A DNA stretch of 64,000 nt from Carboxylicivirga litoralis (lineage in GTDB: Bacteria; Bacteroidota; Bacteroidia; Bacteroidales; Marinilabiliaceae): contig NZ_JAFMVC010000011.1 of the NCBI RefSeq assembly GCF_025499605.1, positions 90,965-154,964 of the forward strand. The letters are read 5' to 3'. How positions within the stretch are numbered: the stretch's first letter is position 1; each line of letters opens with the position of its first letter. This document shows, piece by piece, positions 44,187 through 52,723 of this stretch. The notes below the pieces were generated by a model. It saw only the letters and a program-made list of their open reading frames with translations, had not been told where the DNA came from and did no database searches. The translations under genes and the position numbers were made by a program.

Positions 44187-44705
44187 TTACCTCCCTTGTT
44201 TCTTACCCTGACTAAATAATTGTGCTACCAAAATTAATAGTATTGTTAAAGCAGAACTGCTAATGACGCGCAGAACTGTTGAGAAAAAATGCGTTAACGA
44301 AAATACTTCGATAAAGAATAGAAAAGTATGATGTCCGAGTACCAGAATGATGGAGTAGCGCAAAAACCACGAAACACCGTAATAACCCATGGTCGGTATG
44401 GTACCAGGTTGATATTCTTCACGCGGTGCAAACAAGCGAAGCACATAGGGGCGCAAAAAGGCCATAAACACAGTGGCTGATGCATGCATGCCCGGCGTAT
44501 TACTAAATATATCGACCACCATACCGGATGAAAAACCCAAAAGAAGTAACAACCAGCCGGGTGTTTCAAACGGAAGCGTGATGATAAAAAGGATATACAA
44601 GTAGGGATTCACATATCCGCTTAACTGAATATTGTTGAGCACCAGCACCTGTATTAGTGTGAAGAAAACAAAATTAAATATGTAACGCGGCAGGTAACTA
44701 ATCAT
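44187..44705 (-). CDS. mreD: Rod-shape-determining protein MreD
   Basis: A 172-residue integral membrane protein with about five or six hydrophobic helices, short polar loops and the GFSSGMVVDIFSNTPGMHASATVF segment seen in Bacteroidota MreD. Sequence conservation in this family is low, so the call relies strongly on position between mreC and mrdA. It stabilises the elongasome in the inner membrane. The start overlaps the mreC stop by eight bases (ATGATTAG). Confidence 0.9.
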   Translation of the reverse strand: MISYLPRYIFNFVFFTLIQVLVLNNIQLSGYVNPYLYILFIITLPFETPGWLLLLLGFSSGMVVDIFSNTPGMHASATVFMAFLRPYVLRLFAPREEYQPGTIPTMGYYGVSWFLRYSIILVLGHHTFLFFIEVFSLTHFFSTVLRVISSSALTILLILVAQLFSQGKKQGR

Positions 44706-45528
44706 CTTCGGTCTCCTTTTCTAGTGTTAATTGTTCATCGCGCGAAGTGTGTCCTATCACTTCTACAAAAGCCAGGCTCTTAAAATCGACCGATAACTTA
44801 ACCCGTATACGGTAGAAACTGGCTCCTTTCTCCAATTCAACATTTTCTACATTACCCAATAAAATACCTTCGGGAAATACTGATGAATAGCCACTGGTTA
44901 CGACCAAATCGCCCACATTGACATGTGCGTGACGCGGAATATCCAATAAATAAACGTGCTGATAGGCTGTGCCATCCCATTCGAGCGAGCCAAAAAAGCC
45001 CGATTCTTTTAGCTTGGCTGATATTTTAAGGCGGGTATTAATAATTGATATTACTGTAGAGTAGTTGTCTGATACATTTTTGACGATACCTACAGCTCCT
45101 TTATTGGAGATAACACCCATTTCGGGTTCAATACCGTTTAATCGTCCTTTATTAAGGGTGATATAGTTAAAACGTCTGTTGGTTGAGTTGTTAATTACAC
45201 GTGCCGAACGATAAATATACTCCTGCATACTTGTTGAATCGTTAACCAGGTTAAAGTAGTCGCGCGAAGCACGGAACGATTCTGGCATGCGGCTGCGCAG
45301 ATAAGCATTTTCGCGAGCCAGATCTTCATTTATTTCCCGTAGCATCAGGTATTCGGCACCTGCATTGTAGCGTTTAAAAATACCGCCCGAAACGGAGCTT
45401 GATGAGGATAGGAAAGAGGAGCGCTGGTAGGCATTGTAGTTAACAACGAGCAAAAGAGAAACTGCTTCAATAATAAAAAAGAGAATGGCAAAATGATATT
45501 TTATAATAAAGCGGATAAAGTCTCTCAT
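44698..45528 (-). CDS. mreC: Rod-shape-determining protein MreC
   Basis: A 276-residue protein with one N-terminal membrane helix (HFAILFFIIEAVSLLLVVNY), a coiled-coil stretch (about residues 55-85) and two beta-barrel domains containing GRLNGIEPEMGVISNKGAVGIV and LDIPRHAHVNVGDLVVTSGYSSVFPEG, the MreC signature. It scaffolds the periplasmic side of the elongasome and activates PBP2. It overlaps mreD and is separated from mreB by a 180-base spacer with two inverted repeats. Confidence 0.93.
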   Translation of the reverse strand: MRDFIRFIIKYHFAILFFIIEAVSLLLVVNYNAYQRSSFLSSSSSVSGGIFKRYNAGAEYLMLREINEDLARENAYLRSRMPESFRASRDYFNLVNDSTSMQEYIYRSARVINNSTNRRFNYITLNKGRLNGIEPEMGVISNKGAVGIVKNVSDNYSTVISIINTRLKISAKLKESGFFGSLEWDGTAYQHVYLLDIPRHAHVNVGDLVVTSGYSSVFPEGILLGNVENVELEKGASFYRIRVKLSVDFKSLAFVEVIGHTSRDEQLTLEKETEDD

Positions 45529-45587
45529 GTAATTATTCTTTTTTACAAAAGAAGCAACTAGCTTCTAGCTGTTGGCTTTTAAAATGT

Positions 45588-45637
45588 TCTCGACTCCGCT
45601 CGAACAGCTGTTAAGTGCTCATCGAGCGGAGTCGAGA
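45588..45637. repeat. Perfect 16-bp inverted repeat between mreB and mreC
   Basis: TCTCGACTCCGCTCGA (45588-45603) is exactly complementary to 45622-45637, with an 18-base loop. Words of this type (CGACTCCGCTC) are known to me as dispersed intergenic repeats in many Bacteroidota; here it interrupts the mre cluster and might attenuate transcription into mreC. Confidence 0.75.
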
Positions 45638-45647
45638 TGAAATAGTT

Positions 45648-45694
45648 AAGGATCGCATTTTTATAAACAAGATGTCGATAAAGATGCGATCCTT
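45648..45694. repeat. Dispersed hairpin with AAGGATCGCAT arms
   Basis: AAGGATCGCAT (45648-45658) pairs over 11 bases with ATGCGATCCTT (45684-45694). The 25-base loop holds AACAAGATG, as does the hairpin at 23465-23508. It lies 14 bases downstream of the mreB stop codon but has no T-tract on the minus strand. Confidence 0.65.
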
Positions 45695-45708
45695 AAACTT
45701 CTGCCTTA

Positions 45709-46734
45709 TTACCTGATAAGGTATGGCAAAATACGATGACGGTTTTTCAGTGCAATACCCGTACCACGTGCTACCGCATGCAAGGGATCTTCGGCAATGT
45801 GGAACGGAATATTGATCTTATCCGACAAACGCTTATCTAAACCACGTAATAAAGCACCTCCACCAGCAAGGAAAATACCGTTTTTAACAATGTCGCTGTA
45901 CAATTCAGGTGGTGTTTGTTCCAGGGCCGACAATACTGCTGTTTCAATTTTCGAAATCGACTTTTCTAAACAGTGCGAAATTTCCTGGTAGGATACAGGT
46001 ACTTCAATTGGTAAAGCCGTCATCTGGTTAGGGCCCTGAACAATAAAGTCCTGTGGTGGCTCTTCCAGCTCCGGTAAAGCTGAACCTACCTGGATTTTAA
46101 TTTCTTCAGCAGTGCGTTCACCCACCTTGATATTGTGCTGACGACGCATGTATTCCATAATGTCAGCTGTCAGGTCATCACCTGCAATACGAATGGACTT
46201 GTTCGTTACGATACCGCCCAGCGAGATAACTGCAATCTCGGTAGTACCACCACCTATGTCAACCACCATGTTACCTTCCGGAGCTTCCACATCTAACCCG
46301 ATTCCTAAGGCAGCTGCCATAGGCTCGTAAATCATGTGTACCTCGCGGCCACCGGCATGCTCCGATGAGTCGCGTACCGCACGTATCTCAACTTCGGTAC
46401 TGCCGGATGGAATACATACAACCATGGATAATGAAGGAGCGAAGAGGCGAGGCTTCTGATTAATCATCTTAATCATGCCACGAATCATTTGCTCGGCCGC
46501 GTTAAAGTCGGCAATTACACCATCGCGCAAAGGACGGATGGTATAAATATTATCGTGGGTTTTGCCGTGCATCTGGCGGGCCTTTTCACCAATGGCTTCC
46601 AGTTTGTCGGATTTGCGGTTCAGCGCTACGATGGATGGTTCGTCAACTACAATTTTATCGTTATGGATAATAATGGTGTTGGCTGTACCAAGGTCGATGG
46701 CTATTTCTTGCGATAAGAACGAAAATAGTCCCAT
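45709..46734 (-). CDS. mreB: Rod-shape actin MreB
   Basis: A 341-residue bacterial actin. The phosphate-binding IAIDLGTANTIIIH near the N-terminus, the MIYEPMAAALGIGLDVEAPEGNMVVDIGGGTTEIAVISLGG block and the late GIFLAGGGALLRGLDKRLSD are diagnostic. It polymerises under the membrane and guides RodA/PBP2. The gene is 13 bases downstream of purH and probably cotranscribed with it. The following spacer before mreC contains two inverted repeats, which may adjust the ratio of MreB to the rest of the complex. Confidence 0.97.
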   Translation of the reverse strand: MGLFSFLSQEIAIDLGTANTIIIHNDKIVVDEPSIVALNRKSDKLEAIGEKARQMHGKTHDNIYTIRPLRDGVIADFNAAEQMIRGMIKMINQKPRLFAPSLSMVVCIPSGSTEVEIRAVRDSSEHAGGREVHMIYEPMAAALGIGLDVEAPEGNMVVDIGGGTTEIAVISLGGIVTNKSIRIAGDDLTADIMEYMRRQHNIKVGERTAEEIKIQVGSALPELEEPPQDFIVQGPNQMTALPIEVPVSYQEISHCLEKSISKIETAVLSALEQTPPELYSDIVKNGIFLAGGGALLRGLDKRLSDKINIPFHIAEDPLHAVARGTGIALKNRHRILPYLIR

Positions 46735-46747
46735 TCAACTTATATTT

Positions 46748-48337
46748 TTAGTGTTTAAAATGACGTTTCCCTGTAAATAACATAGCCATGCCAAACTCGT
46801 TGCAGGCTTCAATAACTTCGTCGTCACGGATACTTCCTCCCGGCTCAACAATGTATTTCACACCGTATTCCTGTGCCGCTTCAATGCTGTCGCGGAATGG
46901 GAAGAAGGCATCGGAGATAACAACCGAGTTAGCAATGTCAACCCCTTCCTTCATGTTAAAGCGAGGCATGGTTAACTGACGCATGCTGTCTAAACGGTTA
47001 GGTTGTCCCATACCCGCACCAGTTAGCCAGAACGAACCATCGGCCTGTTCTGTCACTACCGCAATGGCGTTACTTTTAAGGTGCTTACAAGCGGTGATGC
47101 CAAACTTGGCCAATTCCATTTTGGTGGCATCAAATTGCTTGTCGGTTACGTTTTTAAAATCTGAATCCACACCTTCATCTTCATCCTGAACTAAAATGGC
47201 ACCACTTACCGAGCGAATCAACTTTTCACCCGTGATCTCATTTTTGATAGGCGTTTCCAATAAACGAAGGTTTTTCTTCTTGCCGAAAACTTCTAATGCT
47301 TCAGGTGTATATGCCGGAGCAATGATGATTTCAACAAAGCGCTTGGCAAACCATTCAGCTATTTCACCGGTAACGGTATCGGTAAAACAGATAATACCAC
47401 CAAAGGCAGAAATTGGGTCACCGGCCCAGGCCAGCTCCAACGATTTCATAATGTCGTTCGTTACGGCCAGTCCGCATGGGTTTAAGTGCTTCACCACCGA
47501 AACAGCTTGTTTGCCTTCGATGTGAGCTACCGAGTGGTAGGCATCGCTACAAGCTTTCCAGGCCGCATCGGCATCCAGCATATTGTTATATGAAAGTGCC
47601 TTACCTTGCAATACATTGGCATTGGCCAACGAAGCACCTTCTTTCACATTGTTGTATTTGTAGATAGTAGCTTTCTGGTGTGGGTTTTCACCATAACGCA
47701 ATACATCGCCGTTGTTAAGGCTGATGCGCTCCATGTCTTCTTTGTCTTTGTTGAAGAAGTTAGAGATGGCTGAATCGTAGTGCGACGAAACACCAAAGGC
47801 AGCTGCAGCAAATTTGAAACGATCTTCTAATGATGATTCACCATTCTGCTCTTTCAAAATCGCCAATAAGTCGGCATATTGGTCTTTTGAAGGAACGATG
47901 ATTACATCTTTGTAGTTTTTAGCAGCGCCGCGAATCAATGAGATACCACCGATATCAATCTTCTCGATAATATCCTGAAGCGGTGCTCCCGAAGCAACGG
48001 TTGCTTCAAACGGATAAAGGTCAACAATCACCAAATCAATCTCAGGAATTTCGTATTGAGCTAACTGCTCTAAATCACCTTCATTATCACGGCGGGCCAA
48101 AATACCTCCAAATACTTTTGGGTGCAATGTTTTAACACGACCACCTAAAATAGATGGGTAGCTGGTTAAGTCTTCAACGCGCTCACAAGGCACGTCTAAA
48201 CCCTCGATAAAAGCCTGTGTTCCTCCTGTTGAATAGATAGTTACTCCCTGTTCATGGAGCGTTTTGATGATTTCGTCCAGTCCGTCCTTATGAAAGACGG
48301 AAACCAATGCCGATTTTACCTTTTTTAAAGTATTCAT
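46748..48337 (-). CDS. purH: Bifunctional AICAR formyltransferase/IMP cyclohydrolase
   Basis: A 529-residue enzyme carrying out the last two steps of de novo IMP synthesis. The N-terminal IMP cyclohydrolase (MGS-like) domain begins KKVKSALVSVFHKDGLDE and contains LHPKVFGGILARRDN; the C-terminal formyltransferase domain includes LRYGENPHQKATIYK, VKHLNPCGLAV and DAFFPFRDSIEAAQEYGV. Length is normal. It starts the purH-mreBCD-mrdA-rodA cluster, an arrangement common in Bacteroidota, and has a promoter with a well-placed -33 TTG. Confidence 0.96.
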   Translation of the reverse strand: MNTLKKVKSALVSVFHKDGLDEIIKTLHEQGVTIYSTGGTQAFIEGLDVPCERVEDLTSYPSILGGRVKTLHPKVFGGILARRDNEGDLEQLAQYEIPEIDLVIVDLYPFEATVASGAPLQDIIEKIDIGGISLIRGAAKNYKDVIIVPSKDQYADLLAILKEQNGESSLEDRFKFAAAAFGVSSHYDSAISNFFNKDKEDMERISLNNGDVLRYGENPHQKATIYKYNNVKEGASLANANVLQGKALSYNNMLDADAAWKACSDAYHSVAHIEGKQAVSVVKHLNPCGLAVTNDIMKSLELAWAGDPISAFGGIICFTDTVTGEIAEWFAKRFVEIIIAPAYTPEALEVFGKKKNLRLLETPIKNEITGEKLIRSVSGAILVQDEDEGVDSDFKNVTDKQFDATKMELAKFGITACKHLKSNAIAVVTEQADGSFWLTGAGMGQPNRLDSMRQLTMPRFNMKEGVDIANSVVISDAFFPFRDSIEAAQEYGVKYIVEPGGSIRDDEVIEACNEFGMAMLFTGKRHFKH

Positions 48338-48361
48338 TTATATCCGTTTAGTTCTTTCACG

Positions 48362-48369
48362 CAAAAATA
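48362..48369 (-). promoter_or_regulatory. Promoter of the purH-mre-rodA cluster
   Basis: On the minus strand TATTTTTG fits TAnnTTTG, with TTG 19 bases upstream. The purH ATG is 24 bases downstream of the box. Confidence 0.65.
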
Positions 48370-48585
48370 AGAAAATAAGCAATGCCAACAAGGTGCTTGA
48401 GCTAATTAAATTAGAACGATTTTAGATTGGGAAAGGGTGTTCTATTTAGCACAGAGATGCAGGGGCATGGAGATATTTTTTATTACGGTGCAAAATGGAG
48501 TAACCTTGGGCGCATATTATTGTGGATGACAAGATTTTATCATTACATCTGAGCCTTTCCGTTTTGACGGAGTAAATATTTATTT

Positions 48586-48918
48586 AACACCTCTTCCCAG
48601 CCTTTCCGCTCTGGCGGAATAAATCCTCCTCAAGGAGAAGGAGTAGAGTACGTTGCATAGCAGAGAACTTTAATCAAGTCTGCAGGCTTTCAATGGTCCG
48701 CGCTCCCTCTCCTTGTAGCTACTCTTTATACGCTTTATTGTAAAATAGAATTATAGTATTAACGGTATCAATGTGTTATCGCCGAAAATACACCTCTCCT
48801 CAATCCTCTCCTCCAGGAGAGGAAGAGCTAATCTGGGAAGAGCAGTGCATTAAAGAAGAGGCTATTGCCTTTCAAAGGGCGGTCTCCTTCTCCTTCAGGA
48901 GAAGGTCGGGATGAGGTG
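48586..48918. repeat. Composite palindromic repeat element
   Basis: It begins with AACACCTC, contains the small palindromes TTCCGCTCTGGCGGAA and CTCCTCAAGGAG, and ends with CTTCTCCTTCAGGAGAAGG...ATGAGGTG. An inner part (48719-48880) recurs at 54566-54724. The rest of the 48338-49091 gap holds no gene; a further CTCCTGTTAGGAGAGGACTGAGGAG fragment is at 48981-49006. It belongs to the same family as the elements between 51.9 and 56.8 kb. Confidence 0.8.
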
Positions 48919-49091
48919 ATTATTTTTTGTATAATGCATTAAATACATGGATATTGAACAATAATACAGGTAAAGGGTAGCTCCTGTTAGGAGAGGACTG
49001 AGGAGTGGTGTTTAGTTATCTTAAAAATGAATGATGCAAAGCACACCTGCGGTTATAAATTGCTATATTCGGTTTTCCTGAACTAAAGGCT

Positions 49092-49742
49092 ATGAAATAT
49101 AAACTAAAACTCGCACACGATTTAAACCTGGAACAGTTGAAAGCAAAAATAGACGCAGGCTACCGCTTTAAGGTTTTTCAGTATTGCTTTTCGCCCATTT
49201 TTGCGACTTATTTTCCTTTTTCACCAGCCTTCTTAATAAAAGATATCACCGACGGCAAAGCACACATGAAGAAATATAACTGGATATCTGCCGTGTTTGG
49301 TTGGTGGGGTATATATGGAGCTTTATATACCATTAGGGCCCTTAAGCTGAATGCCAAAGGGGGGCTGGATGTAACGGAAGATGTTATGCTGAATATTACT
49401 GAAGAAGACCTTCAAAACAAGTGTGTTCACTTGCGCGAAACAACCCTTTTGTACCGAACACCAGCCCGCAGTGATATTAAAACCATGTCGAAGCTGGTGC
49501 GTGATTATACCTACGATTATAATCTGAAAGAATGCTACGCGGCCTGGTCATTAGAGTACGATAATGTGTTTTGTGTTGGACTGAAAACCGACAATGATTT
49601 TGAGAAGTATGCTAACGCTTTTCATCAACATTTGAGTAAGAAGTTTTATAAGCACATACAAATCGACCTTATTGATTTAAATGAAGAAGTGGAGAGGGCG
49701 ATGCAGCTGCGTAAGCAAGGTGTAACCGTAATTACACGTTAG
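49092..49742 (+). CDS. Hypothetical protein with hydrophobic segments
   Basis: A 216-residue protein of no family I can name. The N-terminal half has a hydrophobic stretch (FSPIFATYFPFSPAFLI) and another around YNWISAVFGWWGIYGALYTI, followed by a soluble C-terminal domain. This last part has GLKTDNDFEKYANAFHQHLSKKFYKH and ends in RKQGVTVITR. Codon use is like that of its neighbours, and the strongly patterned sequence argues for a real gene. It stands alone after the repeat-rich gap. It could be a membrane-associated protein facing the cytoplasm. Confidence 0.6.
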   Translation: MKYKLKLAHDLNLEQLKAKIDAGYRFKVFQYCFSPIFATYFPFSPAFLIKDITDGKAHMKKYNWISAVFGWWGIYGALYTIRALKLNAKGGLDVTEDVMLNITEEDLQNKCVHLRETTLLYRTPARSDIKTMSKLVRDYTYDYNLKECYAAWSLEYDNVFCVGLKTDNDFEKYANAFHQHLSKKFYKHIQIDLIDLNEEVERAMQLRKQGVTVITR

Positions 49743-49845
49743 ACATTCTTTATAGGTCCTTATAACATTGCAATGCTATTGCACGCAGCGTTAGTTGAAG
49801 TGCTGCCTTTATTTTTTCTTTTTCTGGTGTACAAAATTATAGAGA

Positions 49846-50148
49846 TTAAGCAAACCTGCCCAATAGCCTGGTGATTGAATCGCTATTGGTTGGGGCAGTA
49901 GAATAGCTTACTTGCTTAAATTCGTACCAGAGATAGTCATAAATACCAAATGGATTGTGTTGGTGAAAAGGAAAACGGGGGATGCCCCATTTATCTGGGT
50001 CAAACCAGCTGCCTTCAATTAAATTTGATTCAATAGTTTGGCTAATAAATTCTAATGATAATGAGTTGGGATTGGAGAATACCTGTTCACCAAAAGTTTT
50101 GTAATTACCTTCGTCGCGATAGAGGTATTCGAATTTGATATTCTGCAT
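49846..50148 (-). CDS. Conserved-looking small soluble protein of unknown function
   Basis: A 100-residue protein rich in aromatic residues, beginning MQNIKFEYLYRDEGNYKTFG, with the central SNLIEGSWFDPDKWGIPRFPFHQHNP and the final YDYLWYEFKQV. I recall similar proteins as unnamed small ORFs in many bacteria, but I cannot assign a function. It is encoded just downstream of the HNH nuclease gene in the same direction, with an inverted repeat in the 62-base gap. A partner or immunity role is conceivable but has no support in the sequence beyond position. Confidence 0.6.
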   Translation of the reverse strand: MQNIKFEYLYRDEGNYKTFGEQVFSNPNSLSLEFISQTIESNLIEGSWFDPDKWGIPRFPFHQHNPFGIYDYLWYEFKQVSYSTAPTNSDSITRLLGRFA

Positions 50149-50153
50149 TTTTT

Positions 50154-50190
50154 GTTGACGAAACTACATAGATATAATAGTTGTGTCAAC
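50154..50190 (-). promoter_or_regulatory. Interrupted inverted repeat before a small gene
   Basis: GTTGAC (50154-50159) and AACTA pair with TAGTT and GTCAAC (50185-50190), leaving a two-base mismatch between the stem parts and a loop of about 11 bases. It lies five bases upstream of the ATG of the 100-residue protein and has no T-tract, so it resembles an operator or leader hairpin more than a terminator. Confidence 0.45.
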
Positions 50191-50210
50191 GGACTATGAG
50201 TCACATTAGA

Positions 50211-50987
50211 TTAATTTTGTTGTTCGAATATGTTTTCCTGATGCCATCTAATAAACTCCTGTTTTGGTAGGTACTTTTCAGGCAGCGTAATTCTTTGATT
50301 CTCTATTTGACCAAAGTGAGAATTGAAGAATTCTCTAGTTGAGAAATCTTTAAGATTTGAAGATATTATAACTTTATAGGCCTTGTCGAGAGTAATAAGT
50401 CCCTTGTCAAAAGCTTTATCGTATAATGCTGAAAAGCAAATGCCGTTCGAAGGATTTAAACGATTTCTTTCATCTTGCGCCCAAGGTTTAATGTGGCTGG
50501 CAATTAAGAGTGATGGGATTGAAATCCCAGTTATCGCACATGTTGAGTTGTAATTTGTAAGCACAACTTCCCTAAAAAAATGCTGATTGACCCTCGTTTT
50601 AATATAACTTGTGCGCTCTTTACCTTTAAATGAATTAAGGATTGGTAGTTTATCTTTGTATTTTTCTTCGATAGGCCTGTTCTCTAATTGAGCAATAATA
50701 TTCTCACTCTCAAAAACCAATTCTTCCTGATTGCTATAAAATTCATCGAATATTTCACGATCAGCTTTGGCTGCATTAGTCATTCCTTTTATTCCTCTTG
50801 CTTGAAGTATTGGATCAAAACTTGCAAAGTTTGAGAGCTTTAGTCCAACTGCACTAGGTGTTCTGTTAATTAGTTGAGCTAAAGCAACAATTTTAGGATT
50901 TCTTTGATGAATTTGTCCGAATGGTATTTGTAGGTATAAATTGAAAGCAGCAATTAGTTCTTGACGTGTCCAGTTTTTACGAGTCAT
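50211..50987 (-). CDS. HNH endonuclease family protein
   Basis: A 258-residue protein. The C-terminal half carries an HNH_2-type nuclease motif: CAITGISIPSLLIASHIKPW, then NPSNGICFSALYDKAFDKGLI, with the histidine of SHIKPW, the Asn of NPSNGI and the late Asp/His region. The N-terminal 100 residues (WTRQELIAAFNLYLQIPFG...RTPSAVGLKLSNFASFDP) form a DNA-binding-like domain often found with this nuclease. Such proteins resemble restriction endonucleases. No methyltransferase adjoins it; the Dam-type gene is more than 11 kb away. Confidence 0.82.
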   Translation of the reverse strand: MTRKNWTRQELIAAFNLYLQIPFGQIHQRNPKIVALAQLINRTPSAVGLKLSNFASFDPILQARGIKGMTNAAKADREIFDEFYSNQEELVFESENIIAQLENRPIEEKYKDKLPILNSFKGKERTSYIKTRVNQHFFREVVLTNYNSTCAITGISIPSLLIASHIKPWAQDERNRLNPSNGICFSALYDKAFDKGLITLDKAYKVIISSNLKDFSTREFFNSHFGQIENQRITLPEKYLPKQEFIRWHQENIFEQQN

Positions 50988-51484
50988 TGTTAAGAATTTG
51001 AAGGTAGAATCAAACCAAAGATAATATATATGTTTATTAATGGTGTTCCTGCTTGTCGATTAATTCAACAAGTATTAACTAAAAGGGGCAAAGTATAATA
51101 TTACATCTATGTTACTGTTTAAGGTCTGTAGCTGAATAGTATTTAAATGTAATGGTTATTCGGCCTTCGCAAATTGAATAAGTTGTGGATTGTTCCGAAG
51201 ACAAAAGTTTTCAGTTCTTTTTGAGTAAAATTCGAATATACGCATTCGTGTCAACAGATAATAAATCGCATTTCCGGCCTGGTATCTTTCCCCTTAATTT
51301 GGCTCATATTGAACGAGCGGGTATCTTTATCGTGCACATCCATCTATCCTCAAAGTTACATCTTTCTTTTTCTCTGTGTTCATTGTGGTCTCTGCCCTTA
51401 AAACGCATATATGACAAAACTCATCTGGTTACCATAAGATATTTTTATAACTTGGAGTTTCGTTTAACCAGAAAAACCAACCCC
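50988..51484. other. About 500 bases without a supported gene
   Basis: It lies between the divergently oriented HNH and LytTR genes, so both promoters should be here. The frame in line with the LytTR gene is open from 51185 but the added 100 codons show no domain and an odd composition. No clear TAnnTTTG box or hairpin is evident. Confidence 0.5.
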
Positions 51485-51808
51485 ATGATTAAGAAGTGCT
51501 TGATACTCGAGTGTCAAAAGAAGATACAGCGCATCGCTTACGAACAAATCTACTATTTCCACTATCAGGATGGCGCCATCACCATTCATCTGACCGGCAA
51601 TAAAACGGTGTTGCATTGCTTGTGTTTAAAAGACCTTGAGGCTAAACTTCCCGTTTGCTTTACACGTCTTAACCGCAATGTTATCATCAACCTCAATCAT
51701 GTGTCGGCCTATTTTAAGGCATCGCAAAAAGTGGTGATGGAAAATGGGCAGGAGTTTGACGTGTCGCGTCGTAATATTGTGTTTTTAATGGAGAAGTTAT
51801 TGGCATAG
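51485..51808 (+). CDS. Stand-alone LytTR DNA-binding protein
   Basis: A 107-residue protein that is essentially one LytTR domain: QRIAYEQIYYFHYQDGAITIHL, LHCLCLKDLEAKLP, CFTRLNRNVIINLNHVSAYF and the closing EFDVSRRNIVFLMEKLL. Such domains bind direct repeats upstream of target genes. The usual receiver domain is missing. The start is set at the ATG at 51485 because the domain begins there; a longer in-frame start at 51185 would add 100 residues of no recognisable character. No partner histidine kinase is adjacent. Confidence 0.83.
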   Translation: MIKKCLILECQKKIQRIAYEQIYYFHYQDGAITIHLTGNKTVLHCLCLKDLEAKLPVCFTRLNRNVIINLNHVSAYFKASQKVVMENGQEFDVSRRNIVFLMEKLLA

Positions 51809-51849
51809 AGTAAGTCAGAGTGAATTCAAAATCAAAGCCTTAAGTTCGT

Positions 51850-52106
51850 CAGTATTCTACAATATTTAAATGCAAAGCCGTTCAGTTTTTGACACTTCCT
51901 CTCCAATAACACCTCTTTACCAATATTATTGTTTAATGTGTTATACTCTTTTCAATCACCTCATCCCACCTTTTCCGCTCTGGCGGAATAAATCCTCCTT
52001 CAGGAGAAGGAGTAGTTTTTTGGATGGCAGTTGACTATGATTAAAAGTACAGTCCTTCGAGTTATGCACTTCCTCTCCTGGTAGGAGAGGACTGAGGAGA
52101 GGTTGT
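51850..52106. repeat. Palindromic repeat element with a partial copy
   Basis: A partial copy (51850-51905) shares wording with 52221-52275. A fuller copy runs from TCACCTCATCCCACC (51956) through TTCCGCTCTGGCGGAA and CTTCAGGAG to CCTCTCCTGGTAGGAGAGG and GAGGAGAGGTTGTT (about 52106). The element type is that of the tandem array at 53573-54109. Confidence 0.75.
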
Positions 52107-52149
52107 TTAACAAACAGTTTTAGAGGTTTGGTTTCCACGTCATGCGATA

Positions 52150-52290
52150 ATCACTTCATCCACCCTTTCCGCTCTGGCGGAATAAATCCTCCTCAAGGCG
52201 AAGGAGCAGAGCATTCCGGCAGTGTGCTACAATAATTAAATACAGAGCCGTGCAGTTTTCTACACTTCCTCTCCTGAAAAGAGAGATGAT
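52150..52290. repeat. Degenerate palindromic repeat element
   Basis: It starts with TCACTTCATCCACCC, contains TTCCGCTCTGGCGGAA and CTCCTCAAGGCGAAGGAG, and ends CCTCTCCTGAAAAGAGAG near 52287. The inverted-repeat end has decayed. The rest of the gap up to 52537 has no gene that I can support. Confidence 0.65.
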
Positions 52291-52537
52291 TTTTTTTAAA
52301 CCACTTCTCATATAAAATGCATAAACGCTGCTAACCACTTATTTCAGTATAACTGCCATTTATCCATAAAGCTCTGCCGCTTATGCAGGTTTTCGAGCCA
52401 TTGTTAATCAGCAACAGACTATCAACTTAACTTGTGTGGTGTTTTATCGCACCTGCACAATGAAAGTTATAACAAAAACATGTAATAATAACGTTAATCA
52501 GTACACGAAAACAGACTCTCCATTAGTTGTAACAGTG

Positions 52538-52723
52538 TCGCAGTGTATTGTAAGGCTGGCGCAATGGATTTCCCCATCGGCGCAGTGGAACGTCCCGATT
52601 GCTCAACCGATTTTCCCATGCTCTCATATGGTTGTATCCATCGCGCAATCAATTTCCCCGTGCTCTCAGTCAATTTTCCCTATTGCGCAACGCATTGTAA
52701 GGGTTGCGCATGCATGGTACCGG
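52538..52723 (+). repeat. 21-bp tandem repeat, about eight and a half degenerate copies
   Basis: Units start at 52538, 52559, 52580, 52601, 52622, 52643, 52664, 52685 and 52706, each beginning (G/T)C(G/T)CA and most ending in TTTCCC-type sequence. The first and eighth units both contain ATTGTAAGG. Since 21 is a multiple of three, two reading frames stay open across it, so apparent coding is not evidence. It lies 36 bases before the gene for a conserved protein and may be regulatory. Confidence 0.85.

Noticed and set aside
38421..50987. Dam-type methylase and HNH nuclease as one restriction-modification system
   Set aside because: They are about 11 kb apart, separated by the purH-mre cluster, and nothing links their specificities.
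51185..51484. Extra 100 codons upstream of the LytTR domain
   Set aside because: There is no receiver or membrane domain and the composition is unlike the neighbours. The domain itself begins at the ATG at 51485.
52538..52723. 21-bp repeats as a CRISPR array
   Set aside because: Copies are directly contiguous with no spacers.
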